NCBI GenBank assembly: GCA_023384675.1
Contig: JAHDVK010000013.1
Span: forward strand, 1 to 64,000
Source of the DNA: Bryobacteraceae bacterium
GTDB lineage: Bacteria; Acidobacteriota; Terriglobia; Bryobacterales; Bryobacteraceae
Reading direction: 5' to 3'
DNA length: 64,000 bases
The notes beneath the pieces were generated by a model. The model was not told the origin of the DNA. It worked only from the letters and a program-made list of their open reading frames with translations, and searched no databases. The translations under genes and the position numbers were made by a program. The first letter of the stretch is position 1. Each line of letters begins with the position of its first letter. Positions 36,434 to 45,540 of the stretch are shown piece after piece.

Positions 36434-37452
36434 GCCGCGGGAACCGTGTCCTGAAGCGGCGCAGGAAGATAGTGCGCAAGGTGCGCCCGGAAATAGGCGA
36501 GCGTGCAGCGGATGCCCTCTTCGAAACTGGTCCGTGGGCGCCAATCAATCACCGCCTGCAGACGCGTCGAGTCCGTCGTGTAGCTGCCGATGTCGAAGAC
36601 GAGATGCTCCTCGGGGAATGGACGGAGCCGGATATCGCACATCAACCCGGCTTCACGGCTGATGACGCGCGCGATCTCAAGCAAACTCAGGGGCGCGGGT
36701 CCGCCGAGGTGATAAAGCCGGCTCGGCCATCTGGGTTGCATGCCTGCCAGCAGGAACGCCTCAATGGCATCGTCCACATACACAGGATCCCGCAACTGCG
36801 AGCCGTCGCCGAAGACCTCAAGCGTTTGACCCTGCAGAGCGCGCAGGAGGAACGCGGAGAGAAAGCCCTGGCCGGAAACCCCGATCGCCAGCCTTGGCCC
36901 ATACACGTTGGTCAACCGCAACACCACAGCATCCACCAGGCCATCACGAGACATGAGCAGATGATAGTGCTCCGCGGCGCGTTTGTGAATGCCGTTGAAA
37001 TCAACGGGATCGATGGGATGATCCTCGTCCACCGGCAGATAGCGGGGCTTGCCGCAAACCTGGCGAGTGCCCGCATAGACGACGCGCGCTCCGGGATTCA
37101 CCCGGCCCAGCGTGGTGAGAAACCGCAGTTGAGCAAAGGTGTTCAATTGCAGGTCGCGGAGCGGGTCGCGCATGCTCTGAATGTGGCTGATCTCTCCCGC
37201 AAGATTGAAGACGACGCTCGCGTTCGCGAGAGCAGCGGCGTAGGCGCCATCCTCTGCGAGGCCGGCGTGGATCACTTTCACGCGCTCACTGGCAGGACTC
37301 AGATTGTACGGGTTTGCGCCGCAGCCGGGGATGGAGCCATCGATGACGGTCACGCGGGCCCCTAATTCCACCAGCCGCAGCGTCAGGTTGCTGCCGATAA
37401 AACCGAGTCCGCCGGTCACCACAACAGGCCGTTGCCAGTAAAATCGCTCCAT
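36430..37452 (-). CDS. NAD-dependent epimerase/dehydratase, Tyr-less variant
   Basis: A 340-residue extended SDR of the nucleotide-sugar epimerase type. The NAD motif GGLGFIGSN is at the start, and VYGPRLAIG and DGSQLRDPVYVDD are family segments. The usual active-site YxxxK reads NGIHK (in DFNGIHKRAAE), so the catalytic Tyr position is Asn, with the Lys kept. Some related proteins share NGxxK, so it may be a family trait and not decay. A methyltransferase is coupled downstream; the sulfatase is divergent. Confidence 0.78.
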   Translation of the reverse strand: MERFYWQRPVVVTGGLGFIGSNLTLRLVELGARVTVIDGSIPGCGANPYNLSPASERVKVIHAGLAEDGAYAAALANASVVFNLAGEISHIQSMRDPLRDLQLNTFAQLRFLTTLGRVNPGARVVYAGTRQVCGKPRYLPVDEDHPIDPVDFNGIHKRAAEHYHLLMSRDGLVDAVVLRLTNVYGPRLAIGVSGQGFLSAFLLRALQGQTLEVFGDGSQLRDPVYVDDAIEAFLLAGMQPRWPSRLYHLGGPAPLSLLEIARVISREAGLMCDIRLRPFPEEHLVFDIGSYTTDSTRLQAVIDWRPRTSFEEGIRCTLAYFRAHLAHYLPAPLQDTVPAA

Positions 37453-37594
37453 TCCTTCCCCGTTCGTACGGCCGTCTAACAGTCGGTCAGCCGCTATGAG
37501 TTGATGGCATCATATCGCGAGATAGCACCTCTCAACAACTGTTCGCAGGCGCGCGAGGCTGAGCCAGTGTGATAGAAGGAAGGCGAGCCCCCCC

Positions 37595-38980
37595 ATGATT
37601 CAGACCCCCAACCGCCGTCAATTCCTGAGCGCCGCCGCGCTGGGCCTCACAGGCCTCGCCGCTCCGGCCGCGCAGGCAAAGCGCCCGAACTTCGTTGTCA
37701 TTTTCCTCGACGATGCGGGCTTTGCCGATTTCCACCCCTTCGGCAAGCCGGATTATCCCACGCCCCACGTGGCGCAACTGGCGCGTGAAGGCTGCCGGTT
37801 CATGAACTTCTATGTGCCGCAAGCGGTGTGTTCAGCCTCGCGTTCCGCGCTGCTCAGCGGCTGCTATCCCGGCCGGACGAAAGTTTTCGGCGCGCACGGC
37901 CCCCGGGCGCGCGGGCTGGAACCCTCCTTCGCCACGATGGGCAACGTCCTGCAATCAGCCGGGTACAAGACCGCAGTCTTCGGCAAATGGCATATCGGCG
38001 ACCACGAGGACACGCGGCCGCCGGCGCGCGGGTTCGACGAAAGCTGCGGGCTCATGTATTCGAACGATATGTGGGAATACCATCCCGAAAACCCGCAGGC
38101 CTACAGCAAATATCCCCTGCAATATTGGAATGACGGCAAAATTACCATCGAGCGCGTAACGCCCGATCACCAGCAGCACCTGACTACGTGGTACACCGAG
38201 CGCGCTGTGGATTTTATCCAGCGCCGCAAGAATGATCCGTTTTTGCTTTACGTGCCGCACACCATGCCCCACGTGCCGCTGTTTTGCAGCGACAAATTCC
38301 GGGGAAAGTCAGGCAAAGGATTGTTCGCCGACGTGATGATGGAATTGGATTGGTCGGTGGGCGAGATCAATAAAGCGCTGAAGCAGGCTGGGGCGGACAA
38401 GAACACGCTGGTGCTGTTCACTTCCGACAATGGCCCCTGGACCTCCTACGGGAACCACGCCGGGCAAACCCCGTATCGCGAAGCCAAAGGCACGGGCTTC
38501 GATGGCGGCACGCGCAGCGCCTGCATCGTGAAGTACCCCGGACAGATCAAGGCCGGAACGGCGTCCAGCCGCATGTGGTGCACGCTGGATATGCTGCCCA
38601 CGTTCGCTCATCTGGCGGGCGCGCCGCCGCCGAAAAACCCGGTGGACGGCAAGAACGTCTGGGACCTGGTTCGCGGCGCCCGCGGAGCGGTGAATCCCAA
38701 CGAGTACTATCCGTTTTCAACAGGCCGCAATTTTGAAGGCGTCATTAGCGGCGACGGCAAATGGAAGCTGCATTTACCTCATACTTATCGCGTGCTGGTG
38801 CAGGCCGGCAACGATGGCGCCGCCGGCAAATACCGGCAGGAAAAAATAGACCTCAGCCTGTTTGACATGGAAAAAGATCCCTTCGAAACCACCAATGTCC
38901 TGGATAAATACCCGGACGTGGCGGAAAAAATGAAGGGCTACGCCGAACGCCACCGGCAGACTTTTTACGCCGAAGGGTAG
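37595..38980 (+). CDS. sulfatase, Tat-exported
   Basis: A 461-residue alkaline-phosphatase-fold sulfatase. The N-terminal NRRQFLSAAALGLTGLAAP is a Tat signal. The formylglycine motif is CSASR (Cys79), a permitted variant of CxPSR or CxASR. Metal ligands are in FLDDAGFADF (Asp39, Asp40) and TSDNGPW. Such exported sulfatases release sulfate from polysaccharide or sulfolipid substrates. Its formylglycine-generating enzyme is not in the window. It lies in a neighbourhood of carbohydrate-processing genes. Confidence 0.87.
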   Translation: MIQTPNRRQFLSAAALGLTGLAAPAAQAKRPNFVVIFLDDAGFADFHPFGKPDYPTPHVAQLAREGCRFMNFYVPQAVCSASRSALLSGCYPGRTKVFGAHGPRARGLEPSFATMGNVLQSAGYKTAVFGKWHIGDHEDTRPPARGFDESCGLMYSNDMWEYHPENPQAYSKYPLQYWNDGKITIERVTPDHQQHLTTWYTERAVDFIQRRKNDPFLLYVPHTMPHVPLFCSDKFRGKSGKGLFADVMMELDWSVGEINKALKQAGADKNTLVLFTSDNGPWTSYGNHAGQTPYREAKGTGFDGGTRSACIVKYPGQIKAGTASSRMWCTLDMLPTFAHLAGAPPPKNPVDGKNVWDLVRGARGAVNPNEYYPFSTGRNFEGVISGDGKWKLHLPHTYRVLVQAGNDGAAGKYRQEKIDLSLFDMEKDPFETTNVLDKYPDVAEKMKGYAERHRQTFYAEG

Positions 38981-38994
38981 AGACCCGCCGCCGC

Positions 38995-40338
38995 TCACTT
39001 CGCCTCAGGCGCGGCAGCCGTTCGCGCGATGGCGAAAAGTGTAGTGTCGCTGCGCAGCAGCAGCCGGCCATCGGCGATGGCGGGCGATGCCAGGAAACGC
39101 GCGTCGAGGGCATTCCTGGCCAGCACTTCCGCCTTCGGGCCGGCGCGCAGCACGAACGTCTCGCCCGTCTCGCTCACCAGGTATACTTTCCCGCCCGCGG
39201 CCACCGGCGAAGCGAAGAAGATGCCTCCCAGCCGTTCGCGCCACAGCGCCTTGCCCGTCTCAGCCGAAGCGCACGTCACCACGCCGATTTCGTTCGTCAT
39301 GTAGACCAACCCTTGGTATTGGATGATCGAAGGGACGTATGAGCCGCCGCCCGGCATGCGCCACAGGCGGTGACTTTCCGTCACGTCGCCGCGCCCGCCG
39401 GGCCGCAACGCCCAAATATCGCTGTTGCGGTAGCCGCGGCTCAGGTAGATCACGCCTTTGTCGAAGACCGGCGAGGGAATGGGCGTCTGGCGTTCGGCGC
39501 CGGCGTGCCACAGCGGCTCGCCCGTCGAGGGCTGATAAGCGTCAATCCGCTGGTTCGAGTTGATGATCAGTTCGTCGCCGCGCGGTCCCGCGACCGCCAC
39601 CGGCGTGCTGTGCGACACGCGGCCCTTGCCCCGGTCCACCTTCCAGCGCTGCGTGCCGGTCGCGGCATCCAGCGCAAGCAGGTAGCTCACCGGGCGGTGG
39701 TCGCAGAGCAGGATCAACAGATCCCTGTAAACCGTGGGCGAACTGCCGTGGCCCCACTGATTCAGGAATGTGCCATATTCGCGGCCGAGATGGCGCTGCC
39801 AGACGAGCCGCCCTTCGAGATCCAGCGCCAGCAACTGGCCGTTGCCGAACCAGGCATAGATGCGTTTTCCGTCCGCGGCCGGCGTCGGCGTCGCCAGGTT
39901 ATGCTTCTCATGCACTTCGGGCGCTTCGCCCGCCGCCTCGGTGCGGTACTCCCACACACGGGAGCCGTCGGAGAGGCGGAACGCTTCCACGATAAGCGTA
40001 CTGCGGCCGCCGGGCGCTTCCACCCAGGTAATCGCATTTTCGCGCGCCGCAAGTGCGGAGTCGTCGCGGGCCAGGCGAGGATCGCTGCGGCGCCCAGCCT
40101 GGTTGCCGCCCAACTGCGAAGTGATGATGACCAGACCGCCGGTGACGATCGGCGACGACACGCCCGAACCGGCCAGCGAGGACTGCCAGGCAATATTGCG
40201 CGCCGGCCCCCATTCCACGGGCACCCCGTTGTCCGCCGAAATACCCTGACTCCCCGGCCCGCGCCATTGCGGCCAGTCCGCGCCGGCCGCGTCCGGCAGC
40301 CAGGCGATGAAAAGTATGCCCGCGCTGAGCCATTTCAT
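38995..40338 (-). CDS. PQQ-like beta-propeller protein (BamB-like), secreted
   Basis: A 447-residue secreted protein: the signal sequence (MKWLSAGILFIAWLPDAAGA) is followed by DWPQWRGPGSQGISADNGVPVEW, a start seen in outer-membrane-associated WD/PQQ-like propellers. Repeats such as LLALDLEGRLVWQRHLGRE and ETGKALWRERLGG are the typical blade motifs. The function is unsettled; related proteins bind partners or metabolites. A second protein of this type is at 52670. It is convergent to the sulfatase. Confidence 0.78.
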   Translation of the reverse strand: MKWLSAGILFIAWLPDAAGADWPQWRGPGSQGISADNGVPVEWGPARNIAWQSSLAGSGVSSPIVTGGLVIITSQLGGNQAGRRSDPRLARDDSALAARENAITWVEAPGGRSTLIVEAFRLSDGSRVWEYRTEAAGEAPEVHEKHNLATPTPAADGKRIYAWFGNGQLLALDLEGRLVWQRHLGREYGTFLNQWGHGSSPTVYRDLLILLCDHRPVSYLLALDAATGTQRWKVDRGKGRVSHSTPVAVAGPRGDELIINSNQRIDAYQPSTGEPLWHAGAERQTPIPSPVFDKGVIYLSRGYRNSDIWALRPGGRGDVTESHRLWRMPGGGSYVPSIIQYQGLVYMTNEIGVVTCASAETGKALWRERLGGIFFASPVAAGGKVYLVSETGETFVLRAGPKAEVLARNALDARFLASPAIADGRLLLRSDTTLFAIARTAAAPEAK

Positions 40339-40459
40339 CGGTACACGACAGTATAGCGGCATTTCGGTTCCGCGCCTGGATCAGCATTCTCCTCAGCGCC
40401 GCAATCCGTTCAATTGGTTCCCCGCCAGCTACACTCAATCAAGGAGGAATTCCGCCCCC

Positions 40460-41545
40460 ATGACCGAACGCCGCACCTTTCTCGCTTCCGCGCTCGCCCT
40501 GGCCCAACCCCCTCCCGCACCCTTCCGCCTGGCGGTCGCAGGACTGGCCCACGGACACGCGCGCGGGTTTCTGACACTCCTGCAACGCCACGCCGGAGTG
40601 GAACTCGCCGGCGTGAGCGACCCTTCGGCGGACCTGCTCACCTCCTACGCCTCCCGGTTTTCCATCCCGTCCGAGCGGCTGTTCGCCAGCCTGGAGGAGA
40701 TGCTCGACCGCGCCCGGCCCGAAGCTGTCGCCCTATTCGGCAGCACCTGGGACCATGCCGCCGGCGTGGAGGCCTGCGCCGCCCGGAAGCTTCCCGTCAT
40801 GATGGAAAAGCCTCTGGCGGTCAGCCTCGAGCACGCCCGCCGCATTGAATCGGCGGCCCGCCGTTCCGGCATCCCGGTCATCGTCAACTACGAAACCACC
40901 TGGTACCGCAGCCACGCCATGCTTTGGGACTTCATTAAAGTGCGCAAGGCCGCCGGGCCCATCCGCAAAATGGTCGCCATGGACGGCCACATGGGGCCGC
41001 GCGAAATTGGCGTCGGTCCGGAGTTCTTCTCCTGGCTGACCGATCCGAAACTGAACGGCGCCGGCGCGCTCTTCGACTTCGGCTGCTACGGGGCAAACCT
41101 GATGACCTGGATGATGGACAATGCCCGGCCGAAGTCCGTCACCGCGCGAACGCTGCAAATCAAGCCGGACATCTACCCGAAAGTGGACGACGAAGCCACC
41201 ATCGTGCTCGATTACGCCGGGGCGCAGGGCATCATCCAGGCCTCATGGAACTGGCCCTACCATCGCAAGGATTTCGAGGTGTACGGCGCGGGGGCCTATG
41301 CCCACGCCATCGGTGGCAACATGGTGCGGCAGAAGACCGCCCCCCGCGAGCCGGAGCAGATGCTCACACCGCCAGAACTGCCTCCCGATGAAACCGATGC
41401 CGTCGCCTACCTGCGCGCGGTCACAAAGGGAGCGCTGCGCGCGTCGGGCCTGTCGTCGCTCGAAAACAACATCATCGCCACCGAGATTCTGGTCGCCGCC
41501 CGCGAATCCGCGCGCCTGGGGCGGACGGTCAAGCTTCGAGGCTGA
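40460..41545 (+). CDS. Gfo/Idh/MocA family oxidoreductase
   Basis: A 361-residue NAD(P)-dependent sugar-type oxidoreductase. The N-terminus starts MTERRTFLASALALAQPPP, a possible signal sequence with an RR pair (TERRTFLAS), then AVAGLAHGHARGF as the dinucleotide loop. The conserved EKP motif is at MMEKPLAVS. AAGGAGG at 40441-40447 stands 12 bp before the ATG at 40460. A second family member starts at 63737 at the end of the window. The sugar substrate is unknown. Confidence 0.8.
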   Translation: MTERRTFLASALALAQPPPAPFRLAVAGLAHGHARGFLTLLQRHAGVELAGVSDPSADLLTSYASRFSIPSERLFASLEEMLDRARPEAVALFGSTWDHAAGVEACAARKLPVMMEKPLAVSLEHARRIESAARRSGIPVIVNYETTWYRSHAMLWDFIKVRKAAGPIRKMVAMDGHMGPREIGVGPEFFSWLTDPKLNGAGALFDFGCYGANLMTWMMDNARPKSVTARTLQIKPDIYPKVDDEATIVLDYAGAQGIIQASWNWPYHRKDFEVYGAGAYAHAIGGNMVRQKTAPREPEQMLTPPELPPDETDAVAYLRAVTKGALRASGLSSLENNIIATEILVAARESARLGRTVKLRG

Positions 41546-41847
41546 CGCGCTTCCTTTCAAAGCCGCCGTGGGCTTCCAAAATCCACAAAATCAATGTTCG
41601 TCACCGCCGGCAAGCCCCGACCGTGAGGGAGCGGGAAGCGCCACCGGGCCGGGCAGGTGCTGGAGCATCCAAAGGATTTGGATAGAACCGGACACGGAAA
41701 CGAAAGTCCGCCCGCCGCTCCCTCATGAACGAGAAGCGCAGGGATCTTGAGATTCGCCGTCCCGCGGCTTTTCAAGATTGACTCGGGAGGTCTGCGACGG
41801 CGCAACGCGCCTGAGCGCGCGGATGACGTTTCGCACTCCAGCCTCGA
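41546..41847. other. intergenic region with inverted repeat
   Basis: No gene is recognised in this 302-bp gap. TGAGGGAGCGG (41624-41634) and CCGCTCCCTCA (41715-41725) form an 11-bp perfect inverted repeat with an 80-bp interval. The 24-nt segment at 41613-41636 recurs almost unchanged at 59741-59764. Confidence 0.55.
41613..41636. repeat. short dispersed repeat, copy 1
   Basis: AGCCCCGACC(G)TGAGGGAG(C)GGGA matches 59741-59764 at 22 of 24 bases. Its right part is repeated inverted at 41715-41725. I think it is part of a dispersed intergenic repeat family, but two copies in this window cannot prove that. Confidence 0.45.
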
Positions 41848-43476
41848 TCACATCCTTAGCCAGAGCCACGTCAGTCCCACCAGCACCCCTACCATGACCC
41901 AGCCGTAGAAGAACCCTTTGATGTCTTCGCCGTAGTGGCCGCCTTTTCTCAGCCCCGAGGCGAGGTCGGCCAGCAGGAGGCGGGTGCCGGGCTTGGCGGT
42001 GCCTTCCACCGGTTCGTCGAACCGGGCGAAGAAGGGGTCGAGCGCTTCCGTTTTCTCGGGCTTGGTCAGCAGGCTCACGACGATCAGCGCCGCGATGCCT
42101 GACAGCAGCGAAACGCCGAAGACATTGGGTTCCCAGTGATCCAGCCGTTCGCCCCTGGCGTACATGATCGAGAAATTCACGATCAGCGGCGTGATGAGGC
42201 TCGCGACCGCGCCCCAGCGGTTCGCGCGCCGCCACAGGATGCCGCCGAAGATGCTGATGCCCATGTAGGTGGCCATGGTTTCGGTCAGCAGGAAGGAATA
42301 GAGCACGCGCTCGACGAGGAACAGCGCATAGAGCACGCCCATCGAGGAGAGCACCAGTCCGCTCACGCGCCCCGCCCATAGGTAGTGGCGGTCGGTGGCT
42401 TCGCGCTTGAAGAAGCGTTGATAGAGGTTTTTGGTGAACAGCGCGCCCGAATCCACCATGAACGCCGAACAGGTGGACATATTCGCGGCCAGGATCGAGG
42501 CCACCATCAGCCCGAGTCCGCCGGGGAACAGCAGGTGGCGGCAGGCCATGCCGAAGGCGTCTTCGGGATCTTTCAACGGAGCGAAGCCATGCTCGGGCTG
42601 CAGCACCAACGCGGCGACGATCAACCCGACCAGCGCCCAACCCACGGTGCAGATGCGCTTCACGAAGTTGCCGTAGAACATGCCCGTGCGGCAGGTGCGT
42701 TCGTCCTTGCCGGTGCCGACGGCCGCAAGCTGGTGGGGCTGCGAGATGATGCCGATCAGGCCGTTGATGGTGAGCAGGAAGATGAACCACACGCCGATGC
42801 CCGCGGGCGTGGCCAGCGAGAAGAAGTGCGGCTCGAGCGTTTGGCGCATCCCGTCCATGCCGCCCACCAGGCCCCAACCCAGCGGCACCAGCAGGAACGA
42901 GAGGGCAATGATGAGGAACCCTTGGGCGAAGTCGGTCCAGGCGGTGGCCACCAGGCCGCCGATGAAGCTGTAGAGCAGGAAGATGACGGTCATCGCCAGC
43001 ACGATGCTGTTGGCCGAGACGTCGCCGCCGGTCGCCTGGCTGATCACTTTGCCCGCGCCCTTCAGCATCGATGCCATATTGATGGTGAAGAACGCGATGG
43101 CGAACGCCGTGTAGAACACGCCCATCCAGGGGCCGTAGCGGTCCTCCACGACTTCGCCGATGGTGGTGCGCCGCATGCGGCGGAACAGCGGCGCAATCAT
43201 CCAATAAAACGGCGTCGCGAACAGGTTCTTCCACTGAAACCAGATGCCGGAAAAGCCGGTGGTATAGACCGCGCCGGCCAATGAGACCGGCATTTCGGCG
43301 TGCGTGCCGATGCCGAAGCTCTGGCCGATCATCAGCCAGCGGTTGAAGCCGCGGTCGCCGAGGAAATAGCTGTCGGTGCCGCGGATCTTCAGGCCGGCAA
43401 GAATGCCGATGATGGCCACGATGATCAGATAGGCGATGAGGACAAACCAGTCGATGGGGTTGAGTTGCAGGTTCAT
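41848..43476 (-). CDS. sodium:solute symporter (SSS family)
   Basis: A 542-residue inner-membrane transporter of the SSS family with about 13-14 membrane helices, beginning NPIDWFVLIAYLIIVAIIGILAG and containing TDSYFLGDRGFNRWLMIGQSFGIGTH, a conserved family stretch, and LLAADLASGL near the end. It is the last gene of a five-gene minus-strand operon (isomerase, TlpA-like, ligase fragment, LamG protein, symporter). In the acidobacteria/planctomycete setting, such symporters import sugars, sialic acid or related solutes, so this may serve the same carbohydrate as the neighbours. Confidence 0.85.
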   Translation of the reverse strand: MNLQLNPIDWFVLIAYLIIVAIIGILAGLKIRGTDSYFLGDRGFNRWLMIGQSFGIGTHAEMPVSLAGAVYTTGFSGIWFQWKNLFATPFYWMIAPLFRRMRRTTIGEVVEDRYGPWMGVFYTAFAIAFFTINMASMLKGAGKVISQATGGDVSANSIVLAMTVIFLLYSFIGGLVATAWTDFAQGFLIIALSFLLVPLGWGLVGGMDGMRQTLEPHFFSLATPAGIGVWFIFLLTINGLIGIISQPHQLAAVGTGKDERTCRTGMFYGNFVKRICTVGWALVGLIVAALVLQPEHGFAPLKDPEDAFGMACRHLLFPGGLGLMVASILAANMSTCSAFMVDSGALFTKNLYQRFFKREATDRHYLWAGRVSGLVLSSMGVLYALFLVERVLYSFLLTETMATYMGISIFGGILWRRANRWGAVASLITPLIVNFSIMYARGERLDHWEPNVFGVSLLSGIAALIVVSLLTKPEKTEALDPFFARFDEPVEGTAKPGTRLLLADLASGLRKGGHYGEDIKGFFYGWVMVGVLVGLTWLWLRM

Positions 43477-43504
43477 GGCGGGTGCGAACCTGCATCATAT
43501 CGCT

Positions 43505-44542
43505 TTAGGGCGCGGTGAAGGCGAGGCGGCGCATATCGCCCGGCGAAAGCGCGCGCCGGAAGACGGCGACGCCGCCGATGGCGCCAACGAAGCCGTTCGA
43601 GCGGCCCTGATGGATGACGCGGCCAATGGTGAAGGGGCCGCCCGCGTTCAGATCGGCAGGGCTATATATGTCGTGGGGAAACCAATACGGGTTCGCGCGC
43701 AGCGCCGCCAGGCGGCCGTTTTCCACGCGTGCGAACTCGCGCGGCGGGCGGTATTCGCCGCGCTCCCAGGCGCGCGCGGCGTACTGGTAGAAGGGCTGCT
43801 TGCCCGGATCTTCGATCCAGTATTCGCTCGCCACACCGTTCAAATAAGAAGTGACCGTATTGGCGCGATTGTCGAAAACAAAGCCGATAGAGGACCAGAC
43901 ACCGTGCGGAATCCGCTCCGGCGTCACCGAAAGGTGCCGGGCATAGCGGTCGCCGAAGGTGCTGGCGCCGTTGTCGGAGACATGCGCCGCACTGGCGCCG
44001 GAATTCGCGGCCAGCCCGGCGAACAGCGCATACTGGCGCATGCCGCGCTGCACCAGGGCAGGGGCCGGTCCGCGATGGTCCTTCAAATCGGTACCCTCGT
44101 GCCAGATGCCCGCCAGCGCGTGGTTGCCGCTTTCGTAGCGCAGCCAGACGATGAGCGTCACGGATTGCCCCTTGCCCTTGACATCGATCCCCGAGCCGTG
44201 CAGGCGCGCGCGCGGCGTCATCAGCAGCGGCCGGAAATCCGGGTCGTCCTCGGCCCGGAACGTAACCGCCTTGCCGAACGGGCCTTCGTCCAAGACGGGG
44301 AAATCGGCAGCGGTGGCCTGGCGGCCTTCGTTCCAGAAATCGCGCACGTAGTTCACGGGATCGAGCGAGAGATCGGCCTTTTCTCCGCGTGGCGTGTGCG
44401 CGGCGAAGCGGCCATCGGGGTTCTTTTTGACAAAGTCCCAGAGCGCGGTGAATCCGCGGGTCCGGGTGACCTCGCGAGTACGGGTCTCATACTGAGCCGG
44501 AGCAAGCAGTGGAACGGCGAGCAGCAGCCACGCGCACTTCAT
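43505..44542 (-). CDS. secreted LamG / concanavalin-like protein
   Basis: A 345-residue protein with a signal peptide (MKCAWLLLAVPLLAPAQ). The second half (SVTLIVWLRYESGNHALAGIWHEG, HGVWSSIGFVFDNRANTVTSYLNG, GGPFTIGRVIHQGRSNGFVGAIGGVAVF) has the LamG-type concanavalin-like jelly-roll pattern. Such domains bind or cleave carbohydrates; no catalytic residue is clear. The ATG overlaps the stop of the upstream ligase fragment by 4 bp (ATGA), showing coupling. Confidence 0.75.
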   Translation of the reverse strand: MKCAWLLLAVPLLAPAQYETRTREVTRTRGFTALWDFVKKNPDGRFAAHTPRGEKADLSLDPVNYVRDFWNEGRQATAADFPVLDEGPFGKAVTFRAEDDPDFRPLLMTPRARLHGSGIDVKGKGQSVTLIVWLRYESGNHALAGIWHEGTDLKDHRGPAPALVQRGMRQYALFAGLAANSGASAAHVSDNGASTFGDRYARHLSVTPERIPHGVWSSIGFVFDNRANTVTSYLNGVASEYWIEDPGKQPFYQYAARAWERGEYRPPREFARVENGRLAALRANPYWFPHDIYSPADLNAGGPFTIGRVIHQGRSNGFVGAIGGVAVFRRALSPGDMRRLAFTAP

Positions 44543-45534
44543 ACCGGCCAGTTTACTGGCAGGGAGGGGCAGGGCGGGCGCACCGCGCCGTTGCCGGCGT
44601 GAACGCCCAATGCCGGCGCGGCGGAATGCGGCAACGTGAAGCTCGCGGGCAGCGCCGCGGCAGGCCAATCGTACGGGGCATTGAAATCCAGCACGGCGCC
44701 CGCCGCCAGCGCGACGGCGGCGCGCAGCAGGTCCACAGGGCCAGGGGCGTTGGCCAGACCGATGCGGGTGTCCGGCTGAACGTTGTGCTGCAGGATGGAT
44801 TCCTTGAGCAGTTGCACGAGAACTCCGCCCGCGGAATATACCGCGGGGCGGCCGTCCAGCAGCAGCAAAGGCTGCGCAAAGGCGAACGCGGCCAGCGGCA
44901 CATCGTGACAGCCCTGATAGAAGGCCGTGGAGTCCTGCCAACGCAATGCCCGCGGCAGGCCTGCCAGCGCGGGCGAGCGCTCCCCGCGCGCCACCACAAT
45001 CACCTGCCGCAGCGACGGAACCGCCGCGGCGTAGTTGCGCAGCGCTTCCATCGACGGCAGATCCGTGGCGAACAGCAGCTTGGGATGCACCGCCGCCAGC
45101 GCGCGCGGATCCTCGGGGGCGGGCGTCCAAATCGAACCCAAGGCAGCCGCCGCAAGCAGCGCGATCACCGCCTCCGGCGACGCGGGCAGCAGCGCGGCGA
45201 CGCAGTCGCCCGGGCGGATGCCCGCCGCTTCGAGGGCTTTCACCATGCGCGCAACTTCGTGGTAGAGATCGCGATGGCTCCAGCACCGGTCTCCGGCTTC
45301 AATGGCAGGTTCAAGATCCAACGGCCGCAACAGCGTGGCGGCGAAGTTGAGTTCCGCGCCGGCGAACCATTCATCCGTATCCGGATTCCAAACGCGGGTC
45401 CATGGGCGCGCGGCTTTCACGCCGCAGAAGCGCCACACGGCAGGCCAGAATTCCTCCGGCTGCTCCAACGACCAGCGCAGCAGTTGATCGTAGCTATCGA
45501 AGCCGCCGAGAAAGCGTTGAAGATTGGCGGGCAC
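44539..45534 (-). CDS. truncated acetoacetyl-CoA synthetase-like protein
   Basis: A 331-residue protein whose sequence follows the N-terminal half of acetoacetyl-CoA synthetase (FWPAVWRFCGVKAARPW, ELNFAATLLR, PASPEAVIALLAAAALGSIW). Where the family has the ATP-binding P-loop (YSSGTTGLPK), this reads LLLLDGRPAVYSAGG, so the ATP loop is lost, and the C-terminal half of the enzyme is absent. It cannot be a normal acyl-CoA ligase. It lies in the operon after a TlpA-like gene and overlaps the LamG gene by 4 bp, so it is maintained and may be a pseudo-enzyme. Confidence 0.65.
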   Translation of the reverse strand: MPANLQRFLGGFDSYDQLLRWSLEQPEEFWPAVWRFCGVKAARPWTRVWNPDTDEWFAGAELNFAATLLRPLDLEPAIEAGDRCWSHRDLYHEVARMVKALEAAGIRPGDCVAALLPASPEAVIALLAAAALGSIWTPAPEDPRALAAVHPKLLFATDLPSMEALRNYAAAVPSLRQVIVVARGERSPALAGLPRALRWQDSTAFYQGCHDVPLAAFAFAQPLLLLDGRPAVYSAGGVLVQLLKESILQHNVQPDTRIGLANAPGPVDLLRAAVALAAGAVLDFNAPYDWPAAALPASFTLPHSAAPALGVHAGNGAVRPPCPSLPVNWPV

Positions 45535-45540
45535 GCAGGC

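Noticed and set aside
41723-43498. A 591-codon frame overlapping the symporter gene in another frame
   Set aside because: The translation is Arg/His-rich and lacks membrane spans, while the symporter frame has the full SSS pattern and normal start and stop.
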